From assembly GCF_025725645.1 (NCBI RefSeq), contig NZ_CP107007.1:1674001-1738000 (forward strand): DNA of 64,000 bases, read 5' to 3'. The DNA comes from Halomonas sp. GD1P12 (GTDB taxonomy: Bacteria > Pseudomonadota > Gammaproteobacteria > Pseudomonadales > Halomonadaceae). The notes beneath the pieces were generated by a model, which was not told the origin of the DNA, searched no databases, and was given only the letters and a program-made list of their open reading frames with translations. The position numbers and the translations under genes are program-made. Positions within the stretch are counted from its first letter, which is position 1; each line of letters opens with the position of its first letter. This document shows, in pieces, positions 7,929 to 16,840 of this stretch.

Positions 7929-9283
7929 ACGTATCAACACCAAAGCGCTGGCGTGCGCTGGGCGCCTTCGTTCTGGGCTGTCTGCTAGTGACACCGGCGC
8001 TTGCGCAAACGAGCCAGTTTTCATCGTTGAGCGAAGCGCGCGAGGCCGCCGAGGCGCGCGACCAGGCTCGACTGGAAGGCTTTTTGAACGACCAGCAGGC
8101 GCTCGAGCAGGCGCTGGCGGATGCCCGCGCCGCCAACGCCGACGCTCTGGCGCGCCGGGAAGCGCTAGCCGAGCAACAAGAAGCGCAAACCGAACGTGGC
8201 AACGCGCTCGCCAGCCGTCAGGGCGAGCAGGGCGAAGAGCTCTCTTCGCTGCTCTCGACGCTTGCGCGCCAAAGCGATGAAGTACGCAACGAGTTGGGCG
8301 CGCAAAGCCTTCTCACGCTGGGCGCTGCCGAGCTGCCTCCGCGACTGGACAGCGTGGACGTGCTGGAGCGCGCCCAGCTCGAACGCGTGGTCGACAGCCT
8401 CGCCAGGCTTAGCGTTGCCACGGGCCAGGCCGAGCGCGTGCGCTTGCCAGTGGCCGATGCCGGAGGCAACATCGAAGAGCGCGATGTCGTGCGGCTCGGT
8501 GATTTTGCCGCCTTCACCGACACGGCGCTTTTGCGCGTCAGTGAAGAGGACGGTTCGGTGTCGACGCTGCCGCGCACCCCAAGCGAAATCGAGCGTGTCC
8601 TGGGGGAGTATTATCGCGGCGACAGCCGTGAGTTTGCCATCGACCCGTCTCAGGGTAGCGTGCTCACGGCACTGACACAGCAGCCAAGTCTTTGGGAGCG
8701 CTTTCAGCAGGGTGGCTATGTGGGCTATGTGGTCGTCGTACTCGGGGTGATCGGGCTTTTAGTCGCACTGGCGCAATATCTCTATTTGTGGGTCGTCAGC
8801 GCTCGCGTCAATCGCCAGCGTCGCTCGCTCGATAACCTCAAGGATAACAACCCCCTGGGGCGCGTGCTGCATCGCTTCAAGGACATGGACAAGCACCAAA
8901 CGCCCGAAGCGCTGGAAGCGCGTCTGGACGAGGCGGTATTGGCAGAGCTTCCGCGCATCGAGCGCGGCCAGCCGATGGTCAAGCTACTCGCCGCGATTGC
9001 GCCGCTGTTGGGGCTTTTGGGTACCGTGTCCGGCATGATCGTTACCTTCCAGGCGATCACCGTGTTCGGCACCGGCGACCCGCAGCTGATGGCCGGCGGT
9101 ATCAGCCAAGCACTGGTGACCACGGTACTGGGGCTGGTGACGGCGGTACCGCTGTTGTTCGCACAAACTGCGCTCTCGAGCCGTAGCCGCTACCTGACCC
9201 AGGTCATCGAAGGCGAAGCCAGTGCTACGCTTGCCGATCATCTGGAAGCGCAGTCCGCCCATGATGGCAAAGTGGTGAGCTAA
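7925..9283 (+). CDS. ttpC: TtpC-like MotA/TolQ/ExbB proton-channel protein with periplasmic N-terminal extension
   Basis: A 452-residue protein. A signal peptide ends near TPALA (residue 25), then comes a long periplasmic coiled coil (about 30-120) and a second periplasmic region to about 255. After that come membrane helices of the MotA/TolQ/ExbB domain: VGYVVVVLGVIGLLVALAQY near residue 260, then IAPLLGLLGTVSGMIVTFQ and QALVTTVLGLVTAVPLLFAQ. In Vibrio the homologue TtpC is an essential fourth part of the TonB2 iron-uptake system. I took ATG 7925, which overlaps the previous stop and begins a good signal peptide, over an earlier in-frame ATG at 7799 inside the upstream gene. It works with the ExbB, ExbD and TonB that follow. 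Confidence 0.9.
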   Translation: MNVSTPKRWRALGAFVLGCLLVTPALAQTSQFSSLSEAREAAEARDQARLEGFLNDQQALEQALADARAANADALARREALAEQQEAQTERGNALASRQGEQGEELSSLLSTLARQSDEVRNELGAQSLLTLGAAELPPRLDSVDVLERAQLERVVDSLARLSVATGQAERVRLPVADAGGNIEERDVVRLGDFAAFTDTALLRVSEEDGSVSTLPRTPSEIERVLGEYYRGDSREFAIDPSQGSVLTALTQQPSLWERFQQGGYVGYVVVVLGVIGLLVALAQYLYLWVVSARVNRQRRSLDNLKDNNPLGRVLHRFKDMDKHQTPEALEARLDEAVLAELPRIERGQPMVKLLAAIAPLLGLLGTVSGMIVTFQAITVFGTGDPQLMAGGISQALVTTVLGLVTAVPLLFAQTALSSRSRYLTQVIEGEASATLADHLEAQSAHDGKVVS

Positions 9284-9826
9284 ATGCCGACGCTTCCTCT
9301 CTGGCTCGAGCCCGTCGAGCGGCTGATCGAAGCGGGCGGGGTCGTACTGGTGGTGCTCGCCGTCGTCGCGATTGCGGTGTTTGCCATGGCGATCGAGCGC
9401 TGGTGGTACTACCGAGTCACGTGGCGGCGCGCCCGTCGGCAGCTGATCAAGCGCTGGACCGCGCGCGAGGATCATCGCAGCTGGAGCGCGCGCACGCTGC
9501 GCCAGGTCTGGTCCGATGCGCTGGTTCGCCGGCTGCGCCGACCCTTGCCCTGGCTCAAGCTACTCGTCGCACTCTGCCCATTGCTGGGGCTTTTGGGCAC
9601 CGTCACCGGCATGATCTCGGTATTCGATAGCCTGACCTACAGCGACACCCAGCAGGCCCGCGCGATGGCCGATGGCGTGGCGCGGGCAACGCTCCCCACG
9701 CTGACGGGTATGGCCATTGCCGTTGTAGGACTTTTATTCATTAGTCGCCTGGAGCACGTGATCCGTCGCGAGGATCAGCGTCTTCACGATCGATTGGCGC
9801 GTGCCCTGGAGAGTAACGATGCGTAG
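9284..9826 (+). CDS. exbB: ExbB-type proton-channel subunit (TonB2 system)
   Basis: A 180-residue inner-membrane protein with the MotA/TolQ/ExbB pattern. The first helix is VVLVVLAVVAIAVFAMAIER near the N terminus. The conserved pair CPLLGLLGTVTGMISVFDSL and TLPTLTGMAIAVVGLLFISR follows after about residue 90. It is shorter than TtpC and lacks the periplasmic extension. It would form the proton channel with ExbD. The ATG follows the ttpC stop codon directly, and its end overlaps exbD by eight bases, so it lies firmly inside the operon. Confidence 0.93.
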   Translation: MPTLPLWLEPVERLIEAGGVVLVVLAVVAIAVFAMAIERWWYYRVTWRRARRQLIKRWTAREDHRSWSARTLRQVWSDALVRRLRRPLPWLKLLVALCPLLGLLGTVTGMISVFDSLTYSDTQQARAMADGVARATLPTLTGMAIAVVGLLFISRLEHVIRREDQRLHDRLARALESNDA

Positions 9827-10226
9827 ACGTCATTCAGCCGATAGCGCCGCGGAAGGCGCCGATGTCAACCTGACGCCAATGCTCGACGTGGTGTTCATCA
9901 TGTTGATTTTCTTCATTGTCACCACCAGCTTCATCAACGAAAGCGGCATCGAGATCGAGCGCCCAGAGTCGAGCTCGGCAAGCCCACGTCCGGATGCTCA
10001 GGTGTTGGTCGCGGTCACGCCGGAAGGCGCGGTTTGGGTCGATGGTCGCCCCGTGGACGTTCACAGTGTCGGTCGGGAAGTGGCGGGGCTCTTGAGCGCC
10101 GACGGCTCCGTCGTGATTCAGGCCGACCGCGACGCCACCACCGGGCTTCTCATCGAAGTCATGGATCGCCTTCAGCAGGCCGGAGTCGACCAGGTGGCGG
10201 TGGCCGCGAGCCGGGGCGCGCAATGA
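9819..10226 (+). CDS. exbD: ExbD-type proton-channel subunit (TonB2 system)
   Basis: A 135-residue protein with one membrane helix near the N terminus. The motif VNLTPMLDVVFIMLIFF carries the conserved membrane aspartate (Asp23) that handles the proton, followed by a periplasmic ExbD/TolR domain (VLVAVTPEGAVWVDGRP). An in-frame ATG six codons earlier exists, but 9819 matches the normal family N terminus. It overlaps exbB by eight bases and tonB by four (ATGA). Confidence 0.93.
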   Translation: MRRRHSADSAAEGADVNLTPMLDVVFIMLIFFIVTTSFINESGIEIERPESSSASPRPDAQVLVAVTPEGAVWVDGRPVDVHSVGREVAGLLSADGSVVIQADRDATTGLLIEVMDRLQQAGVDQVAVAASRGAQ

Positions 10227-11005
10227 TTCGTCGCCTGCTATCGCTTCTGGCGGGCGCGGCGCTGGCGGTCGGGCTTTTCTGGTGTCTGGCCCTTCTGGTC
10301 ACGCCGCCGGATCAGCCTTTTGAGGAGCCTGAGATCACCATGAGCATGAACATGGTCGAAGCCCCCGAGATCGCGCCGGAGCCGGAATCACCGGCGCCGG
10401 CGGAGGCGCCGCCGCCCACCGCCGCCCAGCCGCCGCCCATGCCGACGCCGGAACCGCTGGCGAGTGCGGACAGCGCCATTGCGCTCCCGGAAGTGGAGCT
10501 TCCCGACGAGCCGGTCGAGCCCGTTGAGCTCGACAGTGACCTGCCGGAACTGACCGAAATCACGCCGGAGCCGGTGCCCGAGCCGACCCCCGAACCTGAA
10601 CCCGAACCAACGCCGCAGCCCGCGCCTCAGCCGGCACCGACGCCATCGCCCCAGCCGGCGCCTTCACCTTCGCCGTCACCGACGCCGGCCCAGTCTGCGC
10701 CCGCACCCGCGCCGCAAGCGCCGGTTTCCAATGAGCCGGTGAGCGTCGGGCAGATCGCAGCAACCAGTAAAACGGACCCGGTCTACCCGAATCGTGCGCT
10801 GCGGCGCAATATGGAAGGGTTTGTCGAAGTGAGTTTCGTCATTCGTCGCGATGGCAGCGTGGATGCCGGCTCCATTCAAGTGATTAATGCGCAGCCGCGG
10901 CGCGTGTTCGAGGACTCCGCGCGAGATGCCATTGCCAGCTGGCAATTTCCACCCAGCCAGCAGCTGCGCCGCGCCACCCAGCGCATCGACTTTCAACTGA
11001 GGTAG
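10223..11005 (+). CDS. tonB: TonB energy-transducing protein
   Basis: A 260-residue protein. It has a short cytoplasmic end and a membrane anchor (LLSLLAGAALAVGLFWCLALL), then a Glu/Pro segment and a Pro-rich spacer of Pro-Ala, Pro-Thr and Pro-Ser repeats (about residues 110-175). The C-terminal TonB domain follows (DPVYPNRALRRNMEGFVEVS and ARDAIASWQFPPS). It carries energy from the ExbB/ExbD/TtpC complex to outer-membrane receptors. ATG at 10223 overlaps the exbD stop codon. A longer reading from 10034 lies within exbD and lacks the anchor at its start. No TonB-dependent receptor lies in the window. Confidence 0.93.
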   Translation: MIRRLLSLLAGAALAVGLFWCLALLVTPPDQPFEEPEITMSMNMVEAPEIAPEPESPAPAEAPPPTAAQPPPMPTPEPLASADSAIALPEVELPDEPVEPVELDSDLPELTEITPEPVPEPTPEPEPEPTPQPAPQPAPTPSPQPAPSPSPSPTPAQSAPAPAPQAPVSNEPVSVGQIAATSKTDPVYPNRALRRNMEGFVEVSFVIRRDGSVDAGSIQVINAQPRRVFEDSARDAIASWQFPPSQQLRRATQRIDFQLR

Positions 11006-11007
11006 CC

Positions 11008-12081
11008 ATGAAACGTTTAGCGCTTTTACTGTTTAGCGGTTGGGTCGCAGCGGCCCAGGCCGACGCGCCGCTCTCTGGCGATATCATTCGTGACCTCAAT
11101 GCGTTGCAGGGCTCGCTTGCCAGCGCCCAGGGCGAGCAGGCGCTCGAAAGTGTCGTCGAGCGCGCGCTTCGTCAGGCCGAGCGCCTTGAAAGCGGCAACC
11201 GTTCGGATCAGTGGGCGAGTGCGCTCTATTACCAGTTGGCGGCCGGCGCCCTGTCGCGCCAGGGCGATACCGGCGCCGCTGCCGACCGGCTTGCCAGCGC
11301 TCGGGCGCGCTCGAGCGTCGGCGGCGAGCAGGCCCGCCGCTGGCTTCGCGAAGAAGCGCAGCTACGCCGCGCCGCTGGGCAGCGTACTCGAGCGATTACG
11401 CTTTACCAGCAGTGGCTAGAAAACGGCAGCGACGCCGACATGAGTTGGCAACTGGTGCGACTACTGGCCGACGATGACCAGTGGGACGCCGCCGCCGAAC
11501 GCCTCTCGTCGCTTCTGGAGCAGAGCGAACCAACAACCGAGGCTCGCCAGGCGCTGGCTTTGAACGTCATGCGCCGCGCCGGCCAGGGCGAGCAGGCGCT
11601 TGGCTGGCTGCTCGAGGGCCTGGATGAGGAGAGTAGCAGCGACGAGTGGCGCCAGGCCGCCGGGCTTGCTCAGCAGGCGGGGCAGGCGGATGTAGCCGCC
11701 GGGCTTTGGGAAACTGCGTGGCAGCTGGGAAAATTCGAAAGCGACGAAGATTTCGAGACGCTGATCCAGCTTCATTTTGCCGGGGGCACGCCCGCCCGAG
11801 CCGCCGAGCACCTCCAGGCGGCGCTTGACGGCGAGCGCCTGGCGCGCAGCGAGGCTACCCTTCGCCGTGTGGCTGCGGCCTGGAGTCGGGCGAAAGATCG
11901 TGAGCGGGCGCTCGATGCATGGCAGGCGCTTGCCGAGCTAAGCGGTAAAGCCGAACACTGGCGCCGCTATGGCCAGCTCGCCTACGCCTGGAACGATGAG
12001 GCCCGCGCCGAGCGCGCCTGGCAACAGGCCCAGGCGCTTGGCGACGAAGAGGTCGATGCCTGGCTTGCAAGCTTGCACTAA
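11008..12081 (+). CDS. TPR-repeat periplasmic protein ending the TonB2 operon
   Basis: A 357-residue protein with a signal peptide (MKRLALLLFSGWVAAAQA). Helical, alanine-rich repeats of the TPR type follow, for example ARRWLREEAQLRRAAGQRTR, RAGQGEQALGWLLEGLDEES and DEARAERAWQQAQALGDEEV. It starts two bases after the tonB stop codon. A TPR protein closes the homologous six-gene cluster in Vibrio, where it is thought to help the TonB2 machinery; the exact role is not settled. A small hairpin, CCTGAC/GTCAGG at 12098-12112, lies after it and runs into the end of the convergent xthA. Confidence 0.85.
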   Translation: MKRLALLLFSGWVAAAQADAPLSGDIIRDLNALQGSLASAQGEQALESVVERALRQAERLESGNRSDQWASALYYQLAAGALSRQGDTGAAADRLASARARSSVGGEQARRWLREEAQLRRAAGQRTRAITLYQQWLENGSDADMSWQLVRLLADDDQWDAAAERLSSLLEQSEPTTEARQALALNVMRRAGQGEQALGWLLEGLDEESSSDEWRQAAGLAQQAGQADVAAGLWETAWQLGKFESDEDFETLIQLHFAGGTPARAAEHLQAALDGERLARSEATLRRVAAAWSRAKDRERALDAWQALAELSGKAEHWRRYGQLAYAWNDEARAERAWQQAQALGDEEVDAWLASLH

Positions 12082-12107
12082 ACGCGCCCGAGCAACGCCT
12101 GACACTG

Positions 12108-12935
12108 TCAGGGGGCGAGCGTGAGCGCGAAATCGCTCCAGGTCGGGGCGTGATCTGAAGGGCGCTCCATGGCGCGCAGGTCGTAATCGATACCGGCGCC
12201 GCTCGCCTTATCACGAAGGGCTTTCGTGGTCAGAATGTAGTCGATCCGCAGCCCGCGTTTGGGCTCACGGTCGAAGCCTTTCGAACGGTAGTCGAACCAG
12301 CTAAAACGCTCGTCATCATCCGGGTGACAGACGCGATAGCTGTCCGTCAATCCCCAGGCCTTGATGCCTTCGAGCCACTCGCGCTCGATCGGCTGAAAGC
12401 TGGTTTTGCCCTCGCGCAGCCAACGCTTGCGAGCCGGCTCACCGATACCGATGTCCTGATCTTCAGGAGAGATATTGAAGTCGCCCATGATGGCCAGGCG
12501 CTCGGTTGGTTGGTGGCGCGTGTCGAGCAGGCGTGAAAGCTGCTGGTAGAAGCGCTCCTTGTGGGGAAACTTGGTCGGGTGCGACACGTTTTCCCCCTGG
12601 GGGAAGTAGCCGTTGTAGATCGTGACCGGCTCACCGTCTTCGCAGGCGAGCGTAACGCCGATCATTCGCCGCTGGGCGTCTTCCTCATCATCGGGGAAGC
12701 CGTAGACCACGGACTGTGGCTTCTGGCGAGTGAGCATGGCCACGCCGTAGTGCCCTTTTTGGCCGTAATAGACGACGTGGTAACCCATCGCCTCGACATC
12801 CTTGATCGGAAACTCGCTATCCTGCACCTTGGTTTCCTGCAGACCGATGATGTCCGGGGCCTGGATGTCGATCAGCGCTTGAAGCTGATGCAGGCGGGCG
12901 CGGATACCGTTGATATTGAACGAGACCAGACGCAT
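12108..12935 (-). CDS. xthA: Exodeoxyribonuclease III / AP endonuclease
   Basis: A 275-residue member of the exonuclease/endonuclease/phosphatase fold, slightly longer than E. coli XthA. It removes 3' blocks and cuts at abasic sites in base-excision repair. The family signature residues are present: SFNINGIRAR at the N terminus, LQETKVQD with the metal-binding Glu, GDFNISPEDQD, and the C-terminal SDHAPTW with the catalytic Asp-His. The start codon overlaps the stop of the small basic protein upstream by one base (TGATG), so translation is coupled. Confidence 0.95.
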   Translation of the reverse strand: MRLVSFNINGIRARLHQLQALIDIQAPDIIGLQETKVQDSEFPIKDVEAMGYHVVYYGQKGHYGVAMLTRQKPQSVVYGFPDDEEDAQRRMIGVTLACEDGEPVTIYNGYFPQGENVSHPTKFPHKERFYQQLSRLLDTRHQPTERLAIMGDFNISPEDQDIGIGEPARKRWLREGKTSFQPIEREWLEGIKAWGLTDSYRVCHPDDDERFSWFDYRSKGFDREPKRGLRIDYILTTKALRDKASGAGIDYDLRAMERPSDHAPTWSDFALTLAP

Positions 12936-13183
12936 CAGGCGTTGTCTCCCGGCGCAGGGTCGTGCTTTCGCTCGGGATGGATCTCGATGGATTGGCCGCT
13001 TTGCTCGCGGGCGAGCTTGCGTACCGCCTGGAGTTTGCGCTGCTGCTGCTTTTTAGCCACGAAACGCCGCGAGGGTGCGACCTGATCCGGGTTCTCCTTG
13101 CGCCACTTTTTATAGTCCTTGCGCCGGCCGGTACGAATGGTGACCTTGTCCGCCAGCGAACGGGTTTTTTTCTTACGCGTCAT
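12935..13183 (-). CDS. Small basic protein co-transcribed with xthA
   Basis: An 82-residue, strongly basic protein beginning MTRKKKTRSLADKVTIRTGR. Lysine, arginine and glutamine dominate (for example SRRFVAKKQQQRKLQAVRKL), with an acidic, proline-containing end. AGGAG lies six bases before ATG 13183, which is why I chose it over longer readings from 13303 or 13213. I do not recognise the family; the composition suggests nucleic-acid or ribosome binding. Its stop overlaps the xthA start, which ties it to a repair gene. Confidence 0.7.
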   Translation of the reverse strand: MTRKKKTRSLADKVTIRTGRRKDYKKWRKENPDQVAPSRRFVAKKQQQRKLQAVRKLAREQSGQSIEIHPERKHDPAPGDNA

Positions 13184-13326
13184 GTCGCGCTCCTTGATCG
13201 ATTTGATCGCCATTCTAACAGGCAAGCGTTTCGGGCACACCGGGCACCGCTCTAATTGGCGCGCCCTGTGATACACTATGCGCGTCGTGATGCCAACATC
13301 CACCGTAATGGACAGATAGAAAGCCT

Positions 13327-14601
13327 ATGAGCGAGTCGGAACAGACCACAGCATCGGCCCAGAACCGCAAGCCCAAACGTCGTCGCCGTAAGCCGCGCCG
13401 CCGTCAATCCGGCTGGGATTTACGCCAGTTTCAGGTGCCCGCCGTGGCCGGCAAGTGGCGCTTTCATGACTTCGATTTGCCGCTGCCCTTGATGCGCGCC
13501 ATCCACGCCCAGGGGTTCGAGTACTGCACTCCCATCCAGGCCGAGGCGCTGCGCCAGACGCTTCTGGGCGGCGATATCGTCGGCAAGGCCCAGACCGGTA
13601 CCGGCAAGACCGCCGCGTTCTTGATGTCGGTGCTCGCCTACTTTCTGGAAGAGCCGGCACCGAACGGGCAAAAGCCCGGCGCGCCCAGGGCGCTGATCAT
13701 CGCGCCTACCCGGGAGCTTGCGCTGCAGATCGAGAAGGACGCCAAAGCGCTTTCGCGCTTCACCGATCTTGCCGTTGCCAGCGTCGTAGGCGGTATGGAG
13801 TATCAGGCCCAGCGCGAAGCGTTGACCAAAAACGTCGACATTCTCGTGGCCACGCCCGGTCGGCTTTTGGACTTTCATCAAAAGCGTGATATCGATCTCT
13901 CCGAGGTCGAGGTATTGGTGCTCGACGAGGCCGATCGCATGCTCTCGATGGGTTTCATCCCCGACGTCAAGCGCATCATCCGCTACACGCCAAAGAAAGA
14001 GGAGCGGCAGACGTTCCTGTTCTCGGCCACCTTCACCGACGATATCCTGAACCTTGCCAGTCAGTGGACGCAGACCCCGGCCCACGTCGAGATCGAGGTC
14101 ACCGTCGAGAACCAGGCCGACATCGATCAGCGTGTCTACCTCGTCTCCGACGATGACAAGCAGCGTCTGCTGGTCAAGCTTTTGGAGCAGGAGAGCTTCG
14201 AGCGCGTGATGGTGTTCGGCAACCGCCGGGATCTGGTGCGCAAGCTCGATAGCGCGCTGAGAAAGGCGGGTGTGAGCGTGGCGATGCTCTCTGGTGACGT
14301 GCCCCAGGGCCAGCGGATCCAGACCCTCGAGGAGTTTCGTGAAGGCGCGATCCAGGTGCTGGTTGCCACCGACGTTGCCGGTCGCGGTATCCACATCGAA
14401 GACGTCAGCCACGTGATCAACTATACGCTGCCGGAAGACCCGGAGGACTACGTTCACCGGATCGGCCGCACCGGTCGCGCCGGTGCCAAGGGCGTGTCGA
14501 TCAGCTTCGTGGGTGAAGAGGATGCGTTCTCGCTGCCGGAAATCGAGCGCTATATCAATGACAAGCTGCCCTGCGAGCATCCGCCGGAAGGCATGCTTTA
14601 A
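13327..14601 (+). CDS. rhlB: DEAD-box ATP-dependent RNA helicase RhlB
   Basis: A 424-residue helicase with a basic N-terminal tail (residues 14-27, [13 protein letters not shown]). The motifs come in order: the Q motif near [18 protein letters not shown] (motif I), PTRELALQ (Ia), DEAD, SAT, then [11 protein letters not shown] and [10 protein letters not shown]. RhlB unwinds RNA and in enterobacteria works with RNase E in the degradosome. The N-terminal basic extension resembles Pseudomonas RhlB. It precedes dinG by five bases and is likely co-transcribed with it. Confidence 0.9.
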   Translation: MSESEQTTASAQNRKPKRRRRKPRRRQSGWDLRQFQVPAVAGKWRFHDFDLPLPLMRAIHAQGFEYCTPIQAEALRQTLLGGDIVGKAQTGTGKTAAFLMSVLAYFLEEPAPNGQKPGAPRALIIAPTRELALQIEKDAKALSRFTDLAVASVVGGMEYQAQREALTKNVDILVATPGRLLDFHQKRDIDLSEVEVLVLDEADRMLSMGFIPDVKRIIRYTPKKEERQTFLFSATFTDDILNLASQWTQTPAHVEIEVTVENQADIDQRVYLVSDDDKQRLLVKLLEQESFERVMVFGNRRDLVRKLDSALRKAGVSVAMLSGDVPQGQRIQTLEEFREGAIQVLVATDVAGRGIHIEDVSHVINYTLPEDPEDYVHRIGRTGRAGAKGVSISFVGEEDAFSLPEIERYINDKLPCEHPPEGML

Positions 14602-14606
14602 ACGCG

Positions 14607-16736
14607 ATGCTGGACAACGAGCTCAAGGCGAGCATCCAAACGGCGTATCGTCAGGTGGTCGAGGAGCTGTCGCTGACGCCACGCTACGGTCAGCGGCTGA
14701 TGATCGCCGAAATCGCCCGCACGCTGGGCGATATCGAAGTCGATGGTGAAGGCAAGCGCGTCAGCGACCAGCACGTTTGCGTGCTGGAAGCGGGCACCGG
14801 TACCGGCAAGACGCTCGCTTATTTGATTTCGGCGCTGCCGGTGGCCAAGGCCCGCGGTAAGCGCCTGATCGTCTCGACCGCCACGGTCGCCCTTCAGGAA
14901 CAGGTGCTCAACCAGGATCTGCCGGCGCTCTCCCGCCACAGCGGGCTAACGTTCAAGTACGCTCTGGCCAAGGGGCGGGGGCGCTATGTCTGCGTGGCGC
15001 GCCTGGATCAGGCGTTGGAAGGCGTTGAACCCAACCCGACCCATTCGCTGTTCGAGCAGTCGCTGGCCGAGCAGGGCAGCGAGTTTACCGTGCTGGCCAC
15101 CGACATGGCCGAAGCCTACGGCAGCGGCACCTGGGAGGGCGACCGCGACAACTGGCCTGAGTCGATCGACGATAGCCACTGGCGGCGCTTGACCGTCGAT
15201 CATCGCCAGTGCACCGGTCGGCGCTGCGGTCACTTTGGTGCCTGCGCTTTTTTCCGCTCAAGGCGCGAACTCGAAAACGCCGATATCATCGTCGCCAATC
15301 ACGACCTGGTGCTCGCGGATCTGGCGCTCGGCGGGGGGGCGATACTGCCGGACCCGGCGGAGTGCATTTTCGTGTTCGATGAAGGTCACCACCTGCCGGA
15401 CAAGGCGCTTTCCCACTTTGCCCACCGCTTTGCGGTCAACGCCTGCCTGCGCTGGCTGGGTACGCTGAAATCGAGCCTTGGCGAGCTGAACACGGGCCTT
15501 GGTGGTCAGCCTACCATTGCTCGGCTTCTGGCAGGGCTTCCCGAGCTCTTGCGCGGGCTCGAGCCGGCGCTGGGCGATGTGTTCAGCCTGGGCCACCAGC
15601 TCGCCGGACGCGACCGGGGACTAACGGACGATGAGTCTCTGCACCAGTTTCGCTTCGAGAAGGGGCAGCTGCCCGAGGCGCTCAGAGAACAGGCGAGCCA
15701 GTTGGTTACTCAGTTCGCGACCCTTTCGCGGGCGCTCGAGAGCATCAGCGATATTCTGCGTGAAACCCTGGACCCGGATAAGCAAACCGGTCTTGAGCGC
15801 GAGCAGGCCGAAAGCTGGCTGCCGCTGGTGGCGCTGCTGCACGGGCGAAGCCTGGACGCCCACGCGCTGTGGCAAAGCATGAGTGAGCAGGACCCGCCCA
15901 ACGCGGCGCCAAGCGCGCGCTGGGTCACCCTGAGCCGCGCCGGCGGCGAGCCGGAGATCGAGTTCTCGGCAAGCCCGGTATCCGCGGCGCATACGCTGGC
16001 CAAACACCTCTGGGGGCGCTGCCACGGTGCGGTGGTGACCTCGGCCACATTAACCGCGCTTGGGCGCTTCGAGCGCCTTCAGGAGCGGGCGGGGCTGGCT
16101 AACCGCTACCGTTATCAGGCGCTGCCAAGCCCTTTCGACTACGCCAACGCGGTGCTGAGAGTGCCGCCAGAGGCGGTGGATCCGGGCGACCGTGACGCTC
16201 ACGAGCGTGCTATCGTCACCTTCGTCGACTCGCTCGATGAACGTGAGGCGGTGCTGGTGCTGTTCTCGTCGCGCGCTCAGCTCAGAGCGGTCGAGAAGGC
16301 GCTGACGGAAAAGGCCCGCGAGCGGGTGCTGGCTCAGGACGCGCTGCCCAAGCGCGAGCTGATCGAACGCCATCGCGCCGCGGTGGATCGGCGCGAGGGC
16401 AGCATCATCTTTGGTTTGGCAAGCTTTGCCGAGGGCATCGATCTGCCCGGCCACTATCTGACGCACGTGGTCATTACCAGGCTGCCTTTCGCGGTGCCGG
16501 ACGACCCCGTAGGGGCAACGCTTGCCGAGTGGATCGAAAGCCAGGGCGGTAATCCATTCATGCGTATCAGCGTGCCGGACGCCTCGATCAAGCTGGTTCA
16601 GGCCTGTGGCCGGCTGATTCGAAAGGAGAGCGATCAGGGCGTGATTACGCTGTTGGACCGGCGAGTCATTACGCGCCGCTACGGCCAGGCGCTACTGGAC
16701 GCGCTGCCGCCGTTTCGCCGCGAGATCAGCGCTTGA
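14607..16736 (+). CDS. dinG: ATP-dependent DNA helicase DinG
   Basis: A 709-residue superfamily-2, XPD-like helicase, close to the family length. Walker A is EAGTGTGKTLAY, the DEAH-type box is DEGHHLPD, and motif VI lies near VQACGRLIRKESDQG. Cysteines in YVCVARLDQ and HRQCTGRRCGHFGACAFF fit the 4Fe-4S cluster of DinG. It unwinds DNA forks and R-loops after damage. It lies directly after rhlB, and a strong terminator follows. I see no obvious LexA box directly before it, so SOS control would have to come from elsewhere. Confidence 0.93.
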   Translation: MLDNELKASIQTAYRQVVEELSLTPRYGQRLMIAEIARTLGDIEVDGEGKRVSDQHVCVLEAGTGTGKTLAYLISALPVAKARGKRLIVSTATVALQEQVLNQDLPALSRHSGLTFKYALAKGRGRYVCVARLDQALEGVEPNPTHSLFEQSLAEQGSEFTVLATDMAEAYGSGTWEGDRDNWPESIDDSHWRRLTVDHRQCTGRRCGHFGACAFFRSRRELENADIIVANHDLVLADLALGGGAILPDPAECIFVFDEGHHLPDKALSHFAHRFAVNACLRWLGTLKSSLGELNTGLGGQPTIARLLAGLPELLRGLEPALGDVFSLGHQLAGRDRGLTDDESLHQFRFEKGQLPEALREQASQLVTQFATLSRALESISDILRETLDPDKQTGLEREQAESWLPLVALLHGRSLDAHALWQSMSEQDPPNAAPSARWVTLSRAGGEPEIEFSASPVSAAHTLAKHLWGRCHGAVVTSATLTALGRFERLQERAGLANRYRYQALPSPFDYANAVLRVPPEAVDPGDRDAHERAIVTFVDSLDEREAVLVLFSSRAQLRAVEKALTEKARERVLAQDALPKRELIERHRAAVDRREGSIIFGLASFAEGIDLPGHYLTHVVITRLPFAVPDDPVGATLAEWIESQGGNPFMRISVPDASIKLVQACGRLIRKESDQGVITLLDRRVITRRYGQALLDALPPFRREISA

Positions 16737-16782
16737 GGCCAAGGCATAAGGTTTGGCGTCGGGTTTGAAGATGAAAGCCGCA

Positions 16783-16822
16783 CAAAAAAAACGCCCCGCG
16801 ACTGCTCGCGGGGCGTTTTTTG
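16783..16822. terminator. Bidirectional terminator between dinG and aroF
   Basis: ACGCCCCGCGA, loop CTGC, TCGCGGGGCGT forms a perfect 11-base-pair stem (16791-16816). Seven or more A bases lie on the left and a T-run on the right, so it ends transcripts from both convergent genes. Confidence 0.95.
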
Positions 16823-16840
16823 TGGTCTCGTATCAATGTG

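Noticed and set aside
13420..14580. Minus-strand open reading of 386 codons
   Set aside because: It is antisense to rhlB and has a composition typical of reverse-frame GC-rich DNA.
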